Shown here: positions 59,101-64,000 of the stretch, in pieces | Position numbering within the stretch: the first letter of the stretch is position 1 | Layout of the letters: each line of letters opens with the position of its first letter | From: Curvularia sp. ZM96 | Lineage: Eukaryota > Ascomycota > Dothideomycetes > Pleosporales > Pleosporaceae | Length of the DNA stretch: 64,000 bases | NCBI GenBank assembly: GCA_022457065.1 | Contig: JAJGBQ010000004.1 | Span: 4,402,001 to 4,466,000 of the forward strand | Direction of reading: 5' to 3' | Notes under the pieces: generated by a model | What the model saw: only the letters and a program-made list of their open reading frames with translations | Told to the model about the DNA's origin: nothing | Database searches by the model: none | Position numbers and translations under genes: made by a program

Positions 59101-59262
59101 GGTGCTATGAAGGATTTGGGTGCTGATCATGCGGATACAAAAACCTACGACCGAGACTACAAGGCTTTGGAGCAGAAGGTTTGCAGAGAGTCAAATCTGG
59201 TCTCAGAACAAAAGGCGAAGAGCGATTGTTGTAACGGTACCCTGGAAAGAAACCCGCCATGA
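56198..59262 (+). CDS. NLR-type STAND NTPase: N-terminal signalling domain, NB-ARC-like, TPR repeats
   Basis: Fungal NLRs mediate non-self recognition and regulated cell death. Three exons (56198-56634, 56742-56840, 56928-59262) give 956 residues. The N-terminus (~1-145; MEALSLAANILSVLHIT) matches the helical N-terminal domain common on fungal STAND proteins. The NTPase has a P-loop GEGGIGKSQ (~172-181) split by the second intron, Walker B VMILDNADN (~246), LVTSRSR (~289), a GLPL-like IPLAISHAG (~345) and an MHD-like SMHALVQ (~502). TPR repeats of the kinesin-light-chain type run from ~600 to 920. The first intron is doubtful: its canonical GTATGT donor gives a stop, and the frame closes only with GTCAGC (56635). 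It is convergent with slh1 at 130 bases. Confidence 0.83.
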
Positions 59263-59391
59263 TAAATTTGCAAATTCCGGAACCGACGATTCTCATCATT
59301 GATAGTTGGCACATGTAATTGTGTCTAGGGCCAGTATGAATTGCTTATCAGTATCGAAATTAGAGCCCCACAATCTGCTGATCTTGGAAAA

Positions 59392-62300
59392 TCATTCCTT
59401 CTCTTTTTCTTTTCCACGAGCATCTACCGACGGCGCTTCGGGGATTTCGACATTGTCGATACCCCAACTCATCCCCGGATAAGAATCACTATGCACTGAG
59501 ATGTCTAATCTCTTTCCTTGTGCCTCAGGTGGTAGTGAGACCTTGATTGATGCTTGCAAGATGGAGCGGCCGGCATTCCCCGTCAACTCTTTACCGCGTT
59601 TCACTCCATCAGCCCTTCCAGTTCTGCCTAGGTCGGGCCAGTTGACGCGTTTGAGGGCCACAATCTCGTCAGTGCCCGAGTACGAAATGATGGCAAAGAA
59701 GCCTTCCGTTTGGGGTTTGGGGTAACAGGGTGCATATATGCGCACACTGCCCTGTTGCATTCGAGCAGTGTTTTGGCGTGTCGCCCTGAACTCGAGAGCG
59801 ATAGCATTCACTTGACCCAAACGGAGTTCCAACCGTGGGAGGCGAGATAACGGGTCGATGAAACGTTTCAGGCCACTATGCGGGACACCAGCAAATTTCC
59901 CAGCGCGTTCCAAATCGGCTTCATTGGTGGAGGTGGCTTCAACCAATGTCTTCGGTTTGGCTTTGGGGTGATCGAGACGCTTCTTTTCCTTGTCAACGTC
60001 CACGCCAGGAAAAATGGAAAGAGGCCCATCAGTAGGCCAGCGTGCTGACTTGATGGCTTGGAGGACAGTTATGACCGTCTGGCATGAAGAAAGATAACCG
60101 AGTTCAGTAAGCACGTCTATCGTTGCTTGCACGATACGAATGCTTTGGTCCAGTACACTGTTCTGGTCACCCACATAATCTGAAATGGGTAGATCGATGC
60201 GCGAGAAGTGGGCTTGCAAAAGTAGGAAAGCTTTGACATGCGGGTCCCACATCGGCAGGCCGAAGTCGTCAGCGGAGATTGGTAGAGCCTTTGAAAGCTC
60301 TGCATTGATCAGATCTTCGTTGTGCCGGACGGGGAGCTCATCATATTCGGTCGCGTGAGAAATCCAGGCTAGAGCTTCCGCGAAGTTTGCGTCGCGTTTT
60401 ACATTTTGCACGAGGAAGCGGATTGTTTTATGACTGAGGTAGTAGTAACTCATGATCTTTCCAAGTGGAGTGGAGTCAACCTCACCCGTCGGCTCGACGA
60501 TTGCGCAGGATGATTCATTCAATTCCTGCAGCGACGTCTCCACCAACTCTACCATATAGTCATTGGCCATGGACTGTGCCGCTATAGTATTGTGCTCTTC
60601 GGCCGAGATTTCGAGACCATAGAAAGATGGATTCTTATGAAGGCGGCGAAAGAAGAAAGTCCAAGTCAGGTAGTCCAAAGCATCTTGTTTGGTAGCAATT
60701 GTGCCAGCTGAGATTTCTGCGCCCAGGTGATTATCCAAAACTTTGTGCAAAGACGACTCGACAGGGAAACCAGTGTGGAGAAAATGCTTGTAAAACTCCT
60801 TCTTGGCATCTTGTGTAAAGATACGCGCGATACCAGAGTCGTCAAATTGGGGGCGTCCAGCACGACCTAGCATCTGCAAGACGTCCGTCAAGTCCATGTC
60901 CTTGTATGACTCCGTCTTTGCGTCGAAGAACTGTGTTCCCTTGACAACAACAAGATGAGCTGGAAGATTAACGCCCCATGCAAGAGTACTGGTGGCAATA
61001 AGTATCTGAATCTTATTGTTCGCAAAAAGCTCCTCTGACAGTGAGCGATCTGATTCCACAAGACCAGCGTGGTGCAAGCCGATACCAAAGCTCAAAGCCT
61101 CTCGCAATGACTCATCATGTACGCGATCCAGGTTCAGGGCCAGATCCTCTTCTGACATACGAAGGAAGCGACGGGGATTATCTTCCATTCCGCAGAAATT
61201 GATGAGGTCACGAGCGGTCAGACGAGTTTGTCTTCGTGAAGCTACAAACACAATGACTGGTTTTTCTGGTGAATGAGCCTTGATAGCGAGGAATGTCGGC
61301 CGATTCATGGATTGCATGAGCGGACAGAAACCTCTTTGCTCCGGGAAGCCGTCAATGAAGATTTCCAAAGGAACCGGACGCACTGAATGCCGGAAATTGA
61401 ACAAACCCTCCTTGACACCGAGCCAGTTACCAAGATCGGTCGCATTCGCGCACGCAGTCGACATACCAAGCAGGCGGATTGAGCCATCCTTTTTTTGTGA
61501 AGCGATGTAGTTCATACGCGAAACGATGATCTCCAAGATGGGTCCACGGTCACTACCCAGCAAATGGATCTCATCAATGATGACCAAGCTGACTTGACGA
61601 ACATAACCACGTGTCTGCCAGCTACGACTGATGCCGTCCCACTTCTCAGGCGTCGTAATAATGATATCAGCATCACGGATAGTGCGTGTATCTGGTGTAT
61701 TGTCACCCGTCAACTCAACGAGCTTCAGACCCATTGGCCCCGCTAAGCGCTTTCCCCAATCCTGAACGCGCTCCCGAACGAGTGCTTTCATGGGAGCTAT
61801 GTAAACAACCTTTGATCCAGGCTTCTCACGGAATGCCCACCACATAGCCAACTCAGCAGCAACAGTTTTGCCACTACCAGTAGGCGACCCCAACAAGACG
61901 TTCGCAGATGTATGATAGAGGCAGTGGAAGATCTGCGATTGCATGGGATTGAAATACTGGAACCGTTGCCCATAAACCTCCTCCAACAAAGGGTTTTTCA
62001 ACGCAGATATTGGAAGAGGCTGTAGATTCAAGAGATCTGTATAAACGCTCTCGGTGTCGGGTCGGATAAGGTGTTGGAATGATATGGGGTGGACAGTCTC
62101 TGCTCCAAGCCAGCGATCAGACACAGCGCGAACGTAAACCTGTGTTGGGAGAGGATCAGAGAGAGGAATGGTGAAGTCTAGTTCGTGGTCGTCATATAGC
62201 TTTTTCCGTGACAAAATGAAGAACTCATGATGGAATATTTCAGATGTCTCAGAGTTTTCCACCCATATCCAGAATGACTCGGAGGTACCATGATGCCGGT

Positions 62301-64000
62301 CATTCCAAACGAAATCAGGCGTGAGGAACAACCTTATGCGAAGTACGTCCCTGTTTAGTGGAGCAATCTCGGACTCGATGCTTAAAGTCGGGAAATTGTT
62401 CATCAGTTTTGATATAACGCTTCCCATCTTCTTGTTGTGAACCATGTCACCGATCTCGGCCGCATCCATATCCCTCAACGCTTGTATGGAAGGATTCTTG
62501 TGATCGAGGGCTCTTAGAACCGGCTGCGGAAGGTCGTACTGATGTAGAGGGTGCTGGAAAGACCAACATCGGTGCTCAATGGATTGGCAAAGACTCAAAA
62601 GCACCAAACATTGGTAACCCCAGCGCCTGTTAAGCGCTATCATGAACAATGCACGAGCAATACGTGCAGCATTTTGGGTGATGTAATTTGTGTCGGAGAC
62701 GAGCGTAAAGTCTTCTAGGCGTGCTCGGGAGATGTGTGCTTGTAGTAGGTAGTTTGTTTTGCCATGTGAGGTAGCGTAACCATCTTTGACTTCCGTTATA
62801 ACGTGGCCCTGCTCTTTGAGTGCGGACAATTCCTTCTCTTCGCTCTCTCGTGATTGCACCTGGTCGAACTCGCCACTCATACTGACCATGGCTAGAGCAT
62901 CTGCATCTGTACTCCGAGGTCGCATCATAGCGTTGAATATCTCGATACTGGACTGTTGTACATAGTATTGACTGGCAATGCGGCCGACGTCTTTGGCTCG
63001 CAGATCCTCGGTCGTCTCGTTGAAGATGATCATCTGACTTCTCTGCAAAGCTCGTGCGGCGTCGATGATGAGTTTGCGCCTTCTCCCGACTAACAGAGGG
63101 TCATCGCGTATTTCTGACCATTCGATACCGTACATCAGTGGGCTCTTTTGCATGCGCACAAATAAATAGGAATAACCAAGCCAGGTAACAGCCTCAGAGA
63201 CCGTCGTAACTGTCCCCAAAGAAATCTCGGCGTTGAGATTATCAATCAGTCGTGTAGAGAACCTTGACTCTATGGGCTGTTGCTCAGTTACAGCGCGCAT
63301 GTAGTGGTCCAGCCTGTCATGTGTAGTGCAGATGAAGCCGATACCGCTGTCCTGAAACTGAGGACGACCAGCACGTCCAAAAATTTGTAAAACATCAAGG
63401 ATACCAAGGTCCGTGAACTTGCCCTCTTGGGCGTTGTACACTTGAGTTCCTTTGATAAGAACTGCGGCGGCGGGTAAATTGACTCCCCAGGCAAGTGTAG
63501 CTGTACAGCAAAGAACCTTAAGAACACCTTCTGCGAAGAGACGCTCGATCAGGTTTCTGTCAGAGCGAGGCATGCCGGCATGATGGGTACCCATGCCTTT
63601 GCCCAGCAACTCTCTCAACTCTCTGCCCTTCGATTGTTTCATGTCGCGCACAGCGTTCTCGTATCGAGGATGATCTTGCGGGTCAAAGAGATCGGTGCAC
63701 TGTTCTTCCATAGCCATCTCATACAGCCGCCTAGCGGTCTTCACGGTATCCTTTCTTGAATGCACAAAAACCATGATTTGGTGCCCAAGTTTGAGCATTT
63801 CGATAACCTTGTCGAACGCGATCTTTTCTAGATTTTCACGTGACTTTGCAGTACCAGGCTTTCCCTTCGCACCGATGAAATGTTGTTCCAATGGGACTGG
63901 ACGGAACGAGGCATCGAAGTAGAACAGCCCGGCCATCTTGTTTACACGAAGGAAGTCGGCAACATCCACATAGTTGGGAAGCGTAGCAGAGAGGCCAACG
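59392..64000 (-). CDS. slh1: Ski2-like RNA helicase Slh1/ASCC3, 5' truncated by window edge
   Basis: A tandem-cassette SF2 helicase of the ribosome-quality-control trigger complex, which splits collided ribosomes. About 1,536 C-terminal residues are visible, uninterrupted by introns. The first cassette enters at motif III (SATLPN at the edge) with motif VI QIFGRAGRPQ, then a Sec63 domain. The second cassette is complete: GSPTGSGKT (near 61880), DEIH box (near 61575), motif III-like MSTACANA, QMLGRAGRPQ, and a second Sec63 domain to the C-terminus, which ends in a charged KEKEKE tail. The ASCC3/Slh1 branch is preferred over Brr2 from overall similarity and the DEIH box; Brr2 is the main alternative. 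The start lies beyond base 64000. Confidence 0.9.
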   Translation of the reverse strand, partial: VGLSATLPNYVDVADFLRVNKMAGLFYFDASFRPVPLEQHFIGAKGKPGTAKSRENLEKIAFDKVIEMLKLGHQIMVFVHSRKDTVKTARRLYEMAMEEQCTDLFDPQDHPRYENAVRDMKQSKGRELRELLGKGMGTHHAGMPRSDRNLIERLFAEGVLKVLCCTATLAWGVNLPAAAVLIKGTQVYNAQEGKFTDLGILDVLQIFGRAGRPQFQDSGIGFICTTHDRLDHYMRAVTEQQPIESRFSTRLIDNLNAEISLGTVTTVSEAVTWLGYSYLFVRMQKSPLMYGIEWSEIRDDPLLVGRRRKLIIDAARALQRSQMIIFNETTEDLRAKDVGRIASQYYVQQSSIEIFNAMMRPRSTDADALAMVSMSGEFDQVQSRESEEKELSALKEQGHVITEVKDGYATSHGKTNYLLQAHISRARLEDFTLVSDTNYITQNAARIARALFMIALNRRWGYQCLVLLSLCQSIEHRCWSFQHPLHQYDLPQPVLRALDHKNPSIQALRDMDAAEIGDMVHNKKMGSVISKLMNNFPTLSIESEIAPLNRDVLRIRLFLTPDFVWNDRHHGTSESFWIWVENSETSEIFHHEFFILSRKKLYDDHELDFTIPLSDPLPTQVYVRAVSDRWLGAETVHPISFQHLIRPDTESVYTDLLNLQPLPISALKNPLLEEVYGQRFQYFNPMQSQIFHCLYHTSANVLLGSPTGSGKTVAAELAMWWAFREKPGSKVVYIAPMKALVRERVQDWGKRLAGPMGLKLVELTGDNTPDTRTIRDADIIITTPEKWDGISRSWQTRGYVRQVSLVIIDEIHLLGSDRGPILEIIVSRMNYIASQKKDGSIRLLGMSTACANATDLGNWLGVKEGLFNFRHSVRPVPLEIFIDGFPEQRGFCPLMQSMNRPTFLAIKAHSPEKPVIVFVASRRQTRLTARDLINFCGMEDNPRRFLRMSEEDLALNLDRVHDESLREALSFGIGLHHAGLVESDRSLSEELFANNKIQILIATSTLAWGVNLPAHLVVVKGTQFFDAKTESYKDMDLTDVLQMLGRAGRPQFDDSGIARIFTQDAKKEFYKHFLHTGFPVESSLHKVLDNHLGAEISAGTIATKQDALDYLTWTFFFRRLHKNPSFYGLEISAEEHNTIAAQSMANDYMVELVETSLQELNESSCAIVEPTGEVDSTPLGKIMSYYYLSHKTIRFLVQNVKRDANFAEALAWISHATEYDELPVRHNEDLINAELSKALPISADDFGLPMWDPHVKAFLLLQAHFSRIDLPISDYVGDQNSVLDQSIRIVQATIDVLTELGYLSSCQTVITVLQAIKSARWPTDGPLSIFPGVDVDKEKKRLDHPKAKPKTLVEATSTNEADLERAGKFAGVPHSGLKRFIDPLSRLPRLELRLGQVNAIALEFRATRQNTARMQQGSVRIYAPCYPKPQTEGFFAIISYSGTDEIVALKRVNWPDLGRTGRADGVKRGKELTGNAGRSILQASIKVSLPPEAQGKRLDISVHSDSYPGMSWGIDNVEIPEAPSVDARGKEKEKE

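Noticed and set aside
1..64000. Search for transposons, CRISPR, 5S rRNA and viral genes
   Set aside because: No terminal repeats, transposase or reverse-transcriptase motifs, spaced repeats or 5S-like sequence were seen by eye on either strand.

Overview
The window is a piece of a filamentous ascomycete genome. The evidence is short spliceosomal introns (about 47-113 bp, GTRNGY...CTAAC...YAG), roughly balanced base composition, long divergent promoters, and Pezizomycotina-type gene families (multimodular siderophore NRPS, Zn2Cys6 regulator, NB-TPR NLR). The overall flavour of the proteins suggests a Dothideomycete, probably Pleosporales; that placement is inference. All exon models were built by eye, and nearly all of them close in frame to an integral number of codons.

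Region 1 (1-17.9 kb) is an iron/siderophore cluster. It holds the N-terminal ~2,880 residues of a ferrichrome-type siderophore synthetase on the minus strand (A-T-C-A-T-C-A-T-C..., SidC/NPS2-like, running off the left edge). Diverging from it is a full-length ABCB-type ABC transporter (1,313 aa), followed by an L-ornithine N5-monooxygenase (SidA, 529 aa). Both large intergenic regions carry perfect ATCWGATAA motifs, the site known for the iron-sensing GATA repressors SreA/Urbs1: three in the divergent NRPS/ABC promoter, and two perfect plus two near-matches upstream of sidA. This is the strongest system-level signal here: hydroxylation of ornithine (SidA), peptide assembly (NRPS) and a transporter under a likely shared iron switch.

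Region 2 (18-30.2 kb) is housekeeping: the DYRK kinase Yak1, translation initiation factor eIF3c (Nip1), an unusual intron-bearing tRNA-Ala(TGC)-like gene, the ER GPI-remodelling protein Per1, and a membrane-anchored fucose-lectin-like protein.

Region 3 (30.2-38.9 kb) is gene-poor. It has one acidic orphan protein (with a 33-codon upstream ORF) and an NCS1 purine-cytosine permease. Region 4 (38.9-49 kb) holds a mitochondrial ribosomal protein (mL50-like), Arp6 of SWR1, a conserved hypothetical, a Zn2Cys6 regulator, an SRPBCC-fold protein and an MCT-like MFS transporter; the last three lie together and may be a small pathway unit.

Region 5 (49.7-64 kb) has a BTB-like protein, an orphan protein in a poorly conserved stretch, an NLR (N-terminal signalling domain, NB-ARC-like NTPase, TPRs), and the C-terminal ~1,536 residues of the Slh1/ASCC3 ribosome-quality-control helicase, which runs off the right edge. 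No transposon, CRISPR array, 5S rRNA or integrated virus was recognised.
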